Source: Actinomycetota bacterium (GTDB lineage: Bacteria > Actinomycetota > Actinomycetes > S36-B12). Taken from it: DNA of 11,068 bases. The notes beneath the pieces are model-generated. The model saw only the letters and a list, made by a program, of their open reading frames with translations, was not told the DNA's origin and did not search any database. A program made the translations under genes and the position numbers. The DNA is taken from assembly GCA_026392575.1 (NCBI GenBank), contig JAPLBU010000261.1, positions 1 to 11,068 of the forward strand. The letters are read 5' to 3'. Below, one piece after another: positions 1-6,360 of the stretch (position 1 is its first letter; each line of letters opens with the position of its first letter).

Positions 1-390
1 ATGTTCCGGGGGCTGATCCTCGACTGGCGCGGCGAAGGGCGCAGTGTGCTGCTGAGCAGTCACATCCTGTCCGAGGCGGAGGCGCTGTCCGATCGGCTCA
101 GCATCATCCGGGCCGGCCGCGTCGTCGAGACCGGAACCCTCGTCCAGATGCGCGTGCTGCGCCGCACATCAGTGACAGCACAGGTGCGCCGGTCACCCGA
201 GGGGATCAGCGGACTGGCGGGGGTCCACGATCTCGTCGTCGACGGCCGTCTCGTGACCTGCAACGTCGATGCCGAGGCCCTCGATCCGCTGCTGCTCGCC
301 CTGACCGCGGCCGGGATCGAAACCCTCGTCACCCAGCCGCCGAGTCTGGAGCAGCTGTTCCTGCAGCACTACGGCCAGCCGTCGCCATGA
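1..390 (+). CDS. ABC transporter ATP-binding protein, C-terminal part (cut by window start)
   Basis: This is the end of an ABC ATPase that would power the permease encoded next to it at the inner face of the membrane. The visible 129 residues hold the H-loop (LLSSHILSEAEALSDR, His at about residue 21), then the IIRAGRVVETGTL strand typical just after it. A C-terminal extension of about 85 residues follows, like that of drug-exporter ATPases (DUF4162 type), ending in SLEQLFLQHYG. Walker A, the signature motif and Walker B are missing, so the gene must begin upstream. The ATG at base 1 is then an internal Met, not the start. The stop codon overlaps the permease start (ATGA), a strong sign of one operon and coupled translation. 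The ABC-ATPase call is firm; the exported substrate is unknown. Confidence 0.9.
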   Translation: MFRGLILDWRGEGRSVLLSSHILSEAEALSDRLSIIRAGRVVETGTLVQMRVLRRTSVTAQVRRSPEGISGLAGVHDLVVDGRLVTCNVDAEALDPLLLALTAAGIETLVTQPPSLEQLFLQHYGQPSP

Positions 391-1991
391 GCCGCTTCGC
401 CGGAACCTGGACGCTGACGCGCCTCGCCCTCCGGCGCGATCGCATCCTGCTGCCGGTCTGGATCCTGGTGTTCCCCCTCTTCACCGTGTCCAGCGCGTCG
501 GCCACGCTGGCGCTGTATCCCGACGAGGCTTCGCGGGTGGAGGCCGCATCGGCCATCAACAACCTGCCCGTCGGGGTTGCGCTCTACGGCCGGATCTGGG
601 ATCCGACGTCGCTCGGAGCCCTGTCACTGCTCAAGCTCGCAGCGATGGGTGGCGTCATGATCGGGATTCTCGCCATCATGCTGGTCACGCGTCACGCCCG
701 CGCGGAGGAGGAGAAGGGCCGCACCGAACTGATCGGCGCCAGCGCTGTCGGCTCGTGGGCAGGCCTGACCGCCGCGGTGCTCGTCACGACCGTGGCCATG
801 GCTGCCATCGCCATCCTCTCCGCGCTGGGCCTCACCGCGGCTGGCCTGCCAGCCAGCGGCTCCTGGGCATTCGGGCTCGCCTGGGCAACCACCGGCCTCG
901 CATTCGCTGCTGTCTCCGCGATCGCCAACCAGGTGACCGTGTCGGCGCGGGCTGCCAATGCGCTGGCGATGATCGTCCTCGCCATCACCTACCTGCTCAG
1001 GGCCGTCGGCGATGTCTCGGGTGACGCCACGACGCCGGGGCTGCTCTCCTGGCTCTCCCCCATCGGCTGGGGGCAACAGGTCCGCCCCTACGCCGGCGAC
1101 CGCTTCGCCGCTCTGCTGCTTCCGCTGGTATTCACCGCAGTAGCGCTCGTGGCCGCATTCGCTCTCCAGTCCCGCCGCGACATCGGTGCCGGCCTGCTGC
1201 CCGACAGATCAGGACGCGCCACCGCATCTCCCCGCCTGTCCAGTCCCCTCGCACTCGCCTGGCGTCTGCAGTATCCGATGCTGCTGGGCTGGCTGATCGC
1301 GTACGCGATCCTGAGCGCCATCGTCGGGAGCATCGTCAACAATCTCAGCGGCATGCTCGACACCGATCAGGCCAAGGCGATGATCACGGCACTCGGTGGC
1401 ACCGACGTTCTCATGGATGCGTTCGTGTCGATGGAGTTCAGCATCCTCGCCTTCGTGACCGCGGCGTACGGGATCGTCGCCGCCCGGCGCCTCGCCACGG
1501 AGGAGGCCGACGGCCATGCCGAGCCACTGCTCGCAACAGCCGTGTCGCGGACGCGATTCCTCGTGAGCCACCTGACGGTCGCCCTCGTCGGCACGACGCT
1601 GCTCGCGCTCACCCAAGGCATCGCCTTCGCACTCGCCAATGCAGCACAGTCGGGAAGCGACGACCGGATCGCCTCGACCATTGGGGCGTCCGTCGCCTAC
1701 CTGCCGGCCATCTGGCTGATGACGGGCGTGGTCATCCTGCTGTTCGGCTACGTCCCGCGGCTGACCTTCGTGGCCTGGATCCTGCTTGTCGGCTTCCTGC
1801 TGGTGGCCGAGCTCGGGGCGCTGCTGTCGTGGCCGGGCTGGCTCATCGACACATCGCCATTCGCCCAGGTTCCGAAACTGCCGGGCGCGACTCTGGACGC
1901 GACGCCGTTGGTCGTCCTGCTGGTGATTGCGATGGCACTCATCGCGATCGGCGCCGCCCGCTTCCGGCGACGCGATCTCGCGACGCCCTGA
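387..1991 (+). CDS. ABC exporter permease, polyketide-antibiotic exporter (COG3559/TnrB-like) type
   Basis: A 534-residue integral membrane protein that should form the membrane channel of the exporter powered by the upstream ATPase. It has about a dozen hydrophobic segments and an internal duplication. Half one starts LTRLALRRDRILLPVWI (about 10-26) and contains RAEEEKGRTELIGASAV (105-121) and SPIGWGQQVRPY (224-235). Half two repeats the plan with LALAWRLQYPMLLGWLI (288-304), ATEEADGHAEPLLATAVSR (370-388) and SPFAQVPKLPG (490-500). The E-(x)-G-R/H-x-E-L/P-L cytoplasmic loop after a membrane helix and the length of about 530 residues fit actinobacterial 'exporters of polyketide antibiotics'. 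The ATG overlaps the ATPase stop by four bases, which fixes the start. The substrate cannot be told from sequence; drug or lipid export is inferred from the family. Confidence 0.85.
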   Translation: MSRFAGTWTLTRLALRRDRILLPVWILVFPLFTVSSASATLALYPDEASRVEAASAINNLPVGVALYGRIWDPTSLGALSLLKLAAMGGVMIGILAIMLVTRHARAEEEKGRTELIGASAVGSWAGLTAAVLVTTVAMAAIAILSALGLTAAGLPASGSWAFGLAWATTGLAFAAVSAIANQVTVSARAANALAMIVLAITYLLRAVGDVSGDATTPGLLSWLSPIGWGQQVRPYAGDRFAALLLPLVFTAVALVAAFALQSRRDIGAGLLPDRSGRATASPRLSSPLALAWRLQYPMLLGWLIAYAILSAIVGSIVNNLSGMLDTDQAKAMITALGGTDVLMDAFVSMEFSILAFVTAAYGIVAARRLATEEADGHAEPLLATAVSRTRFLVSHLTVALVGTTLLALTQGIAFALANAAQSGSDDRIASTIGASVAYLPAIWLMTGVVILLFGYVPRLTFVAWILLVGFLLVAELGALLSWPGWLIDTSPFAQVPKLPGATLDATPLVVLLVIAMALIAIGAARFRRRDLATP

Positions 1992-2003
1992 CGGGCGAGG
2001 CCA

Positions 2004-2120
2004 CTAGCGGCAGGTGCAGCGCTCTTCGGGCGTGTACATGGCCAGTACCTGGTCGATATGCATGCCGCAGCCCGTGTAGGTGACCTTGTTGCACTGACGG
2101 CAGAGCGCAGGACTGCACAT
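2004..2120 (-). CDS. 38-residue cysteine-rich small protein
   Basis: An open frame of 38 codons, ATG to TAG, that standard length cut-offs would miss. The protein has six Cys (2, 7, 10, 18, 35, 37) and one His (21): a CxxC at 7-10, a GCGMH segment at 17-21, and a closing RCTCR with CxC at 35-37. This density and spacing suggest a small zinc or other metal (or redox) knuckle. The pattern MCxxxxCxxCxKxTxxGCGxHxxxV...RCxC resembles short uncharacterised proteins I recall from actinobacteria, but I cannot name a family. Support for a real gene: GGGAG seven bases before the ATG, a candidate -35/-10 pair with 17 bp spacing, and a perfect palindrome in the spacer. It lies 67 bases after the GlsB-like gene and converges on the permease gene. 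Function unknown; metal sensing or binding is inference. Confidence 0.72.
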   Translation of the reverse strand: MCSPALCRQCNKVTYTGCGMHIDQVLAMYTPEERCTCR

Positions 2121-2127
2121 GCGTTAG

Positions 2128-2133
2128 CTCCCT
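2128..2133 (-). promoter_or_regulatory. Ribosome binding site of the 38-residue protein
   Basis: On the minus strand this reads AGGGAG, seven bases before the ATG at 2120. It matches the anti-Shine-Dalgarno complement well and is the best ribosome binding site in the first half of the window. It decides that the tiny frame is translated from this ATG. Confidence 0.65.
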
Positions 2134-2153
2134 AGGGACGGCGTGGTCCGGCC

Positions 2154-2182
2154 AGCATACCCCACGGGGTATGCCACTCCAA
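2154..2182 (-). promoter_or_regulatory. Candidate promoter of the 38-residue protein gene
   Basis: On the minus strand TTGGAG (2182-2177, 3 of 6 to the -35 consensus) is followed after exactly 17 bp by TATGCT (2159-2154, 4 of 6 to the -10 consensus, with the key first T, A and last T kept). A transcript would start near 2147, giving a leader of about 27 bases containing the AGGGAG site. It sits in the 67-base gap between the GlsB-like stop and the small gene. Spacing and placement are good, but the -35 match is only moderate. Confidence 0.45.
2155..2174. promoter_or_regulatory. Perfect palindrome, likely operator (CsoR/RcnR-like ATACCCC/GGGGTAT)
   Basis: The sequence GCATACCCC-AC-GGGGTATGC has two perfect 9-bp inverted arms around a 2-bp centre. 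It lies in the spacer between the candidate -35 and -10 of the small cysteine-rich protein gene and overlaps the -10, the classic place for a repressor site. The C-tract/G-tract flanked by AT resembles operators of the CsoR/RcnR/CstR family (copper, nickel or cobalt, persulfide or formaldehyde sensors). No regulator gene is in the window, so the binding protein is inferred. Alternative: a terminator hairpin for the upstream GlsB-like gene. A 2-base loop and the lack of a following T-run speak against that. Confidence 0.5.
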
Positions 2183-2187
2183 GCCGA

Positions 2188-2451
2188 TCAGCCCGCGTCG
2201 CTCTTGCGGAACAGGAAGGCCGTGATCGCCACGAGCACCACCGCGATGAAGATCTGGGTGAGGAACGTGAGCCAGAACGAGTCCGCGTAGCCGAAACCCT
2301 TGGCCACGAAGATGCCAGCGAAGGCGGCGAGGATGCCGATGATGATCGTGACGATGCACCCGATCGGCTGCATGCTCGGCACGAGGATCCGCGCGATGAG
2401 GCCGATGACGATGCCCACGAAGATGGCACTGATGACGCCGTTGATGTCCAT
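2188..2451 (-). CDS. GlsB/YeaQ/YmgE family stress-response membrane protein
   Basis: An 87-residue, almost wholly hydrophobic protein with three membrane helices (about 5-25, 29-51 and 59-82). The glycine-rich pattern GIVIGLIARILVPSMQPIGCIVTIIIGILAAFAG is the hallmark of the GlsB/YeaQ/YmgE ('transglycosylase-associated') family, and 80-90 residues is its normal length. Members sit in the cytoplasmic membrane and are often induced by stress; their molecular action is not established. The ATG lies five bases after the stop of the ZapE gene, with no strong ribosome binding site in between. It is probably translated by coupling within the zapE transcript. Confidence 0.88.
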   Translation of the reverse strand: MDINGVISAIFVGIVIGLIARILVPSMQPIGCIVTIIIGILAAFAGIFVAKGFGYADSFWLTFLTQIFIAVVLVAITAFLFRKSDAG

Positions 2452-2456
2452 GGCGG

Positions 2457-3494
2457 TCAGCCAACCATCGACTGGCCGTCGCGGGCAAGCGCGACAAGCC
2501 GGGAAACCGCCCGAAAGTACTTCTTGCGGTAGCCACCACGGAGCATTTCCTCGGAGAAGAGCCGGTCCAGTGCGACGCCACTTGCCACGACCGGGACGTC
2601 GCGGTCATAGAGGCGATCCACCAGGACCACCATCCGCAGCGCCTGCGCCTGGTCAGTGATCGTGCGCACCTGCGACAGGGCCAGCAGGTCGATCCCGCCG
2701 ACGAGAGCGCCGTATCGCGACGGATGGATCGTCGCCAGATGCTTCAGCAGCGGGTCGAACTCATCGAACGCGGCCCCGGGAGTGGACTCCGCCAGCGCCC
2801 GGACGGCATCGTCCGCCAGCGGGTCCGGCGCGGGAGGCAGGCCACGGTGCCGGTAGTCATCGCCCTCGATCCGCAGCACGTCGAAGTGGGCCGACAGCCC
2901 CTGGATCTCGCGCAGGAAGTCGTCCGCCGCGAACCGACCCTCCCCCAGCTTGTCTGGCAGCGTGTTCGAGGTGGCGGCCAGATGCACTCCCGCATCGACG
3001 AGTTCGCCCAACAGCGTCGACATCAGCACCGTGTCGCCGGGATCGTCGAGCTCGAACTCGTCGATGCACACAAGACGGTTCTCCTTCAAGGCCTCAACGG
3101 CCGTCCGGAAGCCAAGCACGCCCACAAGGTTCGTGTACTCGACGAACGTGCCAAACCGCTTGGGACCGGGCACGGCGTGCCACAGTGCGGCCAGCAGGTG
3201 GGACTTGCCGACGCCGAAGCCACCGTCGAGGTAGACCCCCGCTCGCCCCTCGGGCGGGGCGGCCCGACGGAAGATCGATCGTCGGGCCGGCGCAGGCTCA
3301 GCGACGCGACCAGCAAATGCCTCAAGGGCGCCGACCGCTGCGGCTTGCGTGGGCCGCGCGGCGTCCGGAACATAGGTGTCGAAGCGCACGTCGGTGAAGT
3401 GCGGTGGCGGCACGAACTCGTCGACGAGCCCGGCCACCGTCAGGGACGGATGGCGCGCAGTGAGCGACTCGGGCACGACCGTGAGCCTATTCAT
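2457..3494 (-). CDS. zapE: AFG1-like ATPase, cell division protein ZapE family
   Basis: A 345-residue P-loop ATPase of the AFG1/ZapE family. Seen: the N-terminal PPPHFTDVRFDTYVPD region (29-44), Walker A GGFGVGKSH (91-99), Walker B LVCIDEFELDD (141-151), a sensor-like ATSNTLPDKLGEGRF (174-188), and the DDYRHRG segment (212-218) typical of the family. In E. coli ZapE acts at the division septum and affects Z-ring stability; mitochondrial AFG1 is linked to protein quality control. The actinobacterial role is less clear. The start is uncertain. The ATG at 3494 has no ribosome binding site, while a GTG at codon 7 (3476) lies seven bases after a minus-strand TAGGCT box and would suit a leaderless message. 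It is divergent from a RibD-like gene; I recall the same neighbour pair in Mycobacterium tuberculosis (Rv2670c/Rv2671). Confidence 0.9.
   Translation of the reverse strand: MNRLTVVPESLTARHPSLTVAGLVDEFVPPPHFTDVRFDTYVPDAARPTQAAAVGALEAFAGRVAEPAPARRSIFRRAAPPEGRAGVYLDGGFGVGKSHLLAALWHAVPGPKRFGTFVEYTNLVGVLGFRTAVEALKENRLVCIDEFELDDPGDTVLMSTLLGELVDAGVHLAATSNTLPDKLGEGRFAADDFLREIQGLSAHFDVLRIEGDDYRHRGLPPAPDPLADDAVRALAESTPGAAFDEFDPLLKHLATIHPSRYGALVGGIDLLALSQVRTITDQAQALRMVVLVDRLYDRDVPVVASGVALDRLFSEEMLRGGYRKKYFRAVSRLVALARDGQSMVG
3484..3489 (-). promoter_or_regulatory. Possible -10 box for leaderless zapE message
   Basis: On the minus strand TAGGCT fits the actinobacterial TANNNT -10 pattern. It ends seven bases before an in-frame GTG (3476-3474, codon 7 of the longest zapE frame). 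Such spacing is typical of leaderless genes. If used, ZapE would begin at VPESLTARHP rather than MNRLTVVPES. The hexamer is short, so chance is possible. Confidence 0.3.
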
Positions 3495-3505
3495 GCGACG
3501 ATCGC

Positions 3506-4210
3506 GTGGTGCGCCGCCTCCTTCCCGCCCCGATCGCCGAGCTCAGCGATGATGCCCTGCGCGACGCCTACGCCTTCCCGGAGCAGCGCCCGTGGGTGCG
3601 CGCCAACATGGTGTCGACGCTCGACGGGGCCATGCGCGGCACGGACAGCGGGTCCCGCTCGATCAGCACGCCGGCGGACCAGCGGGTGTTCTCGATCGCC
3701 CGCGCCGATGCCGATGTGATCCTCGTCGGGGCTGGCACGATCCGAGCCGAGGACTACCGTCCGTCGAAGAAGATCGTCGCCATCGTCTCCAACCGTCTCG
3801 ATCTGCCGCTCACCCTGCGCATGCTCGCCGAGCGCACGGACGAGAACCCCCGGCCCATCGCGTTCGCCACTGACGCGGCGGCGGCCGATGCTGCGGACGA
3901 GCTGCGCGCCGTGGTCGACATCGTGCCGTGCGGGGCCGACTCCGTCGACCTCCAACGCGTCATCGAGGAGCTCGCCGCACGCGGGCTGGGACACATCCAC
4001 TGCGAGGGCGGCCCGAACCTGCTCGGCGACCTGGCCGCCGCTGGACTCCTGGACGAACTGATCCTCACCGTCGCTCCCCTCCTGCTGGGGGGCGGACCGG
4101 GCGAGCACATCCTCACGGTGGCCGGGGGCTTCGACCCGCCCCTACGCCTGACGCCGACACATGTCCTCGAGGAGGACGGCAGCGTGTTCCTCCGGGCCAG
4201 GGTCAACTGA
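3506..4210 (+). CDS. Pyrimidine reductase family protein (RibD C-terminal domain)
   Basis: A stand-alone 234-residue RibD_C/dihydrofolate-reductase-fold protein, probably a cytoplasmic NADPH-dependent reductase. Family motifs: RANMVSTLDGAM (32-43), DADVILVGAGTIRAEDYRP (68-86), HCEGGPNLLGDLAAAGLLDEL (165-185) and the LLLGGGPGE loop (192-200). It lacks the N-terminal deaminase domain of true RibD. It could reduce a riboflavin intermediate or act like the related M. tuberculosis Rv2671, reported to have dihydrofolate-reductase activity; I cannot decide. The start is one of two adjacent GTG codons (3506 or 3509). No upstream ribosome binding site is visible and only 11 bases separate it from the longest zapE start, so a leaderless or very short leader is likely. 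Its stop overlaps the ligase start as TGATG. Confidence 0.87.
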   Translation: MVRRLLPAPIAELSDDALRDAYAFPEQRPWVRANMVSTLDGAMRGTDSGSRSISTPADQRVFSIARADADVILVGAGTIRAEDYRPSKKIVAIVSNRLDLPLTLRMLAERTDENPRPIAFATDAAAADAADELRAVVDIVPCGADSVDLQRVIEELAARGLGHIHCEGGPNLLGDLAAAGLLDELILTVAPLLLGGGPGEHILTVAGGFDPPLRLTPTHVLEEDGSVFLRARVN

Positions 4211-5275
4211 TGCTCACACCGCCCATCGAGCCGATGCTCGCCAAGCCGCTGGGGCATCGTCTCCCCGATGTCACCGACGGTTTCAGCTTCGAACCGAAGT
4301 GGGACGGCTTCCGATGCCTGCTGTTCCGCTCCGGCGACGATGTCGTGCTGCAGGGTCGCGGTCGGTCGGCAGGCACTCCGGGTGACATCGTCGACCTCGC
4401 GTACGCCTTCCCCGAGCTGGTGGCAGCCGCACGCGAGCAGGTGCCAGACGGCACGGTGGTCGATGGCGAGATCGTCGTCGCCCGCGCGGGCCGACTCGAC
4501 TTCGTCGCCCTCTCGACCCGGCTGCGGCCACGGTCCGAGGCCGGTGGGGGAAACATCGCGCGGCTTGCCGCCGACCTCCCCGCCTCGCTGTTGGCCTTTG
4601 ACCTGCTCTGCTCCGATCGTGATCTGATGGCACTGCCGTTCCACGAGCGCCGCATGCTGCTCGAGCAACTCGCAACGTCATGGGAACCGCCGCTGCTGCT
4701 GACCCCAACCACGCGCGACCGCTCGGTAGCGCAGACCTGGTTCGACCGCTTCGAGTCGGCGGGCGTCGACGGACTCATCGTGAAGCCACTCGGTACAGGG
4801 CAAGGTCAAGCACCAGCGCTCCGCCGATGTCGTGGTCGCCGGCTGGCGGGCGCATGCCCGCCCTGGCGCAGACGGGACACCCGTCGTGGGCAGCCTGCTG
4901 CTCGGAATGAACGACGCAGAGGGGGTCCTGCAGTACGTCGGCGCCGCCTCAGCGTTCACCGCTGCAGCACGCGCCGATCTGGTGACTCTCCTCACCCCGC
5001 TCGAGGTCGTCGATGACGACCACCCGTGGCGAGGAGACACGTCCGCCAACGCGCCCGGCGAGGCCAGCCGCTGGAAGAAGGAGCAGGCGTGGACGGCGCT
5101 GCGCCCCGAACTTGTCGCGGAGGTCACCTACGACCAGATGGAGGGACCGCGGTTCCGCCATGTCGCCGGCTTCCTGCGGTGGCGGCCCGATCGGGGTCCT
5201 GACTCGTGCAACTTCGACCAGCTCGAGGTGCCCCCACCCGCCCGCATCGAGGACCTGCTGACGCCCTCGGGTTAG
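4210..5275 (+). pseudogene. ligC: ATP-dependent DNA ligase, LigC type, frame broken between motifs IV and V
   Basis: The gene begins with ATG in a TGATG overlap with the RibD-like gene. Frame one gives the adenylation domain: the nucleotidyl-lysine motif FEPKWDGFR (Lys30), VVDGEIVV (83-90), LLAFDLL (127-133) and motif IV GVDGLIVK (185-192). After GGT at 4792-4794 the frame fails. The next phase, from about 4796, continues with motif V KVKHQRSADVVVAGWR and a full OB-fold C-terminus ending at 5275 (VTYDQMEGPRFRHVAGFLRWR). The linker between motif IV Lys and motif V is only about six residues. Homologues normally have about 13-16, with a YxPGxR-like stretch. A deletion of about 20-29 bases with length 2 mod 3 (20, 23, 26 or 29) explains both facts. 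Read straight through, frame one would stop at 5016 with a nonsense tail lacking motif V. A functional ligase is unlikely unless this is an assembly error. The joined product of about 354 residues is close to the usual length of about 360. Confidence 0.8.
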
Positions 5276-5307
5276 GGGATCCGCCCATCGGCCCGTCGTC
5301 GCTCAGG

Positions 5308-6327
5308 TCAGCCTCGTCGGCGTGACGGCTGCACGCGCGGCGGCTCGCCCGGCATCTTCGGGAACTCCGGTGGGTAGGGCAGCTCCGGCAGTCCGGCGGC
5401 GACATCGCGATCCCATGCCTCCATGGCGGGAGCAAGGTCCGCAGCGGCGGCGCGAATGCCGCTCCAGGGATCAACGCTTCGTTCGGCCACGAGTGTCGGC
5501 ACCGTGCGGAGAGTGACGTCACGCGGATCGATCGCATCCACATCGCCCCACTCGATCGGCAGTGACACGGGAGCCGTCGGGTGTGCGCGCAGCGAGTAGG
5601 CCGCCGCCATCATTCGGTCCTGAGCGTTCTGGTTGAAGTCGACGAAAACCCGATCCCCTCGCTCCTCCTTCCACCACGACATCGTCACGTGGTCCGGATC
5701 ACGACGCTCGAGCTCACGCCCCAATGCGATCGCGGCATGGCGGACGTCGATGAAGGTCCACTGCGGCAGGATCGGGATGAACACATGCAGGCCGCGACTC
5801 CCGGTCGTCTTGACGAAGGAATCCATTCCCCACTCCCCCGCCACCTGGCGGCAGGCGTGCGCGACGCGGCGCACATCGTCGAACGAATTCACTGGGGACG
5901 GATCCAGATCGATGCGCAACTGGTCCGGATGCGCGACATCAGGCGCCGTGACCGGCCCTGCATGGAAGGTGATGGTGCCCATCTGCACCGCCCAGGCGAT
6001 GGCTGCTCGCGTCGATGGGCCGAGCAGCGTGCCGGGTCGCCCACTGGGACACGCCACCTCGAGGCCATGCACGTACTCAGGGGCGCTCTTGGGCAAATGC
6101 TTCTGAAAGAAGTGCTCGCTCTCGACAGTGACTCCGTCGGGCCAGCGCTCCAGGGCTGTCGGCCGGCCGGCCACCTGCTCAAGCATCGGACCGCCGACGG
6201 CCAGGTAGTAGTCCAGGACCTCGCGCTTGGTGACCCCGGGGAACACCTGCTTTTCCGGGCTGGTGAGGCGCACGGTTGTGCCGTCGACGTCGATCTGCAA
6301 CGGCTTGCCGTTCGTCGTGGATGGCAC
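5308..6327 (-). CDS. LigD-polymerase-like primase-polymerase (Prim-PolC/PolD1 type)
   Basis: A 339-residue stand-alone archaeo-eukaryotic primase (AEP) domain, like the polymerase part of LigD. Motifs: LTSPEKQVFPG (21-31) and YYLAVGGPML (40-49) at the N-terminus; the metal-binding pair in RIDLDPSP (138-145, Asp140 and Asp142); TTGSRGLHVFIP (174-185) for nucleotide binding; and the third acidic residue in RVFVDFNQN (226-234, Asp230). All catalytic positions are present. In mycobacteria such enzymes add nucleotides, including ribonucleotides, at gaps and work with DNA ligase C in excision repair. Here it faces ligC tail to tail across 32 bases. It starts with GTG and has a TAGCGT box six bases upstream, suggesting a leaderless message. 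No Ku gene is in the window. Family call firm; role inferred from homologues. Confidence 0.92.
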   Translation of the reverse strand: MPSTTNGKPLQIDVDGTTVRLTSPEKQVFPGVTKREVLDYYLAVGGPMLEQVAGRPTALERWPDGVTVESEHFFQKHLPKSAPEYVHGLEVACPSGRPGTLLGPSTRAAIAWAVQMGTITFHAGPVTAPDVAHPDQLRIDLDPSPVNSFDDVRRVAHACRQVAGEWGMDSFVKTTGSRGLHVFIPILPQWTFIDVRHAAIALGRELERRDPDHVTMSWWKEERGDRVFVDFNQNAQDRMMAAAYSLRAHPTAPVSLPIEWGDVDAIDPRDVTLRTVPTLVAERSVDPWSGIRAAAADLAPAMEAWDRDVAAGLPELPYPPEFPKMPGEPPRVQPSRRRG

Positions 6328-6333
6328 GCCTGC

Positions 6334-6339
6334 ACGCTA
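6334..6339 (-). promoter_or_regulatory. -10 box of Prim-PolC gene, leaderless type
   Basis: Minus strand TAGCGT (TANNNT) ends exactly six bases before the GTG start of the Prim-PolC gene, so transcription would begin at or next to the start codon. No good ribosome binding site exists in the 39-base divergent gap, in keeping with a leaderless message. Confidence 0.45.
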
Positions 6340-6354
6340 GCCGGAGGCGACCGC

Positions 6355-6360
6355 TAGGGT
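6355..6360 (+). promoter_or_regulatory. -10 box of the 96-residue membrane protein gene, leaderless type
   Basis: Plus strand TAGGGT (TANNNT) ends exactly six bases before the GTG at 6367, mirroring the box for the divergent gene. The same bases include AGGG, seven bases before the GTG, which could instead serve as a weak ribosome binding site; the two readings exclude each other. Confidence 0.4.

Noticed and set aside
1..3. ATG at the first base as a true start of the ABC ATPase
   Set aside because: The protein would lack Walker A, signature and Walker B; it begins in the stretch just before the H-loop, so the gene is cut by the window.
2724..3719. Long plus-strand open frame (331 codons) opposite zapE
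   Set aside because: Composition is rich in R, G, Q and H without any recognisable motif; zapE on the other strand has full ATPase motifs. It is an antisense shadow typical of GC-rich DNA.
3754..4668. Long minus-strand open frame opposite the RibD-like and ligase genes
   Set aside because: It spans two well-supported genes on the other strand, shows no domain and has low-complexity Ser/Arg-rich sequence.
4790..4805. Programmed ribosomal frameshift in ligC
   Set aside because: No slippery heptamer, and the protein is also missing linker residues, which frameshifting would not explain.
5276..5307. Terminator in the 32-base convergent gap between ligC and Prim-PolC
   Set aside because: No stable inverted repeat or T-run could be found.
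5581..6357. Plus-strand open frame of 258 codons opposite Prim-PolC
   Set aside because: No domain and biased composition; the opposite strand encodes all AEP catalytic motifs.
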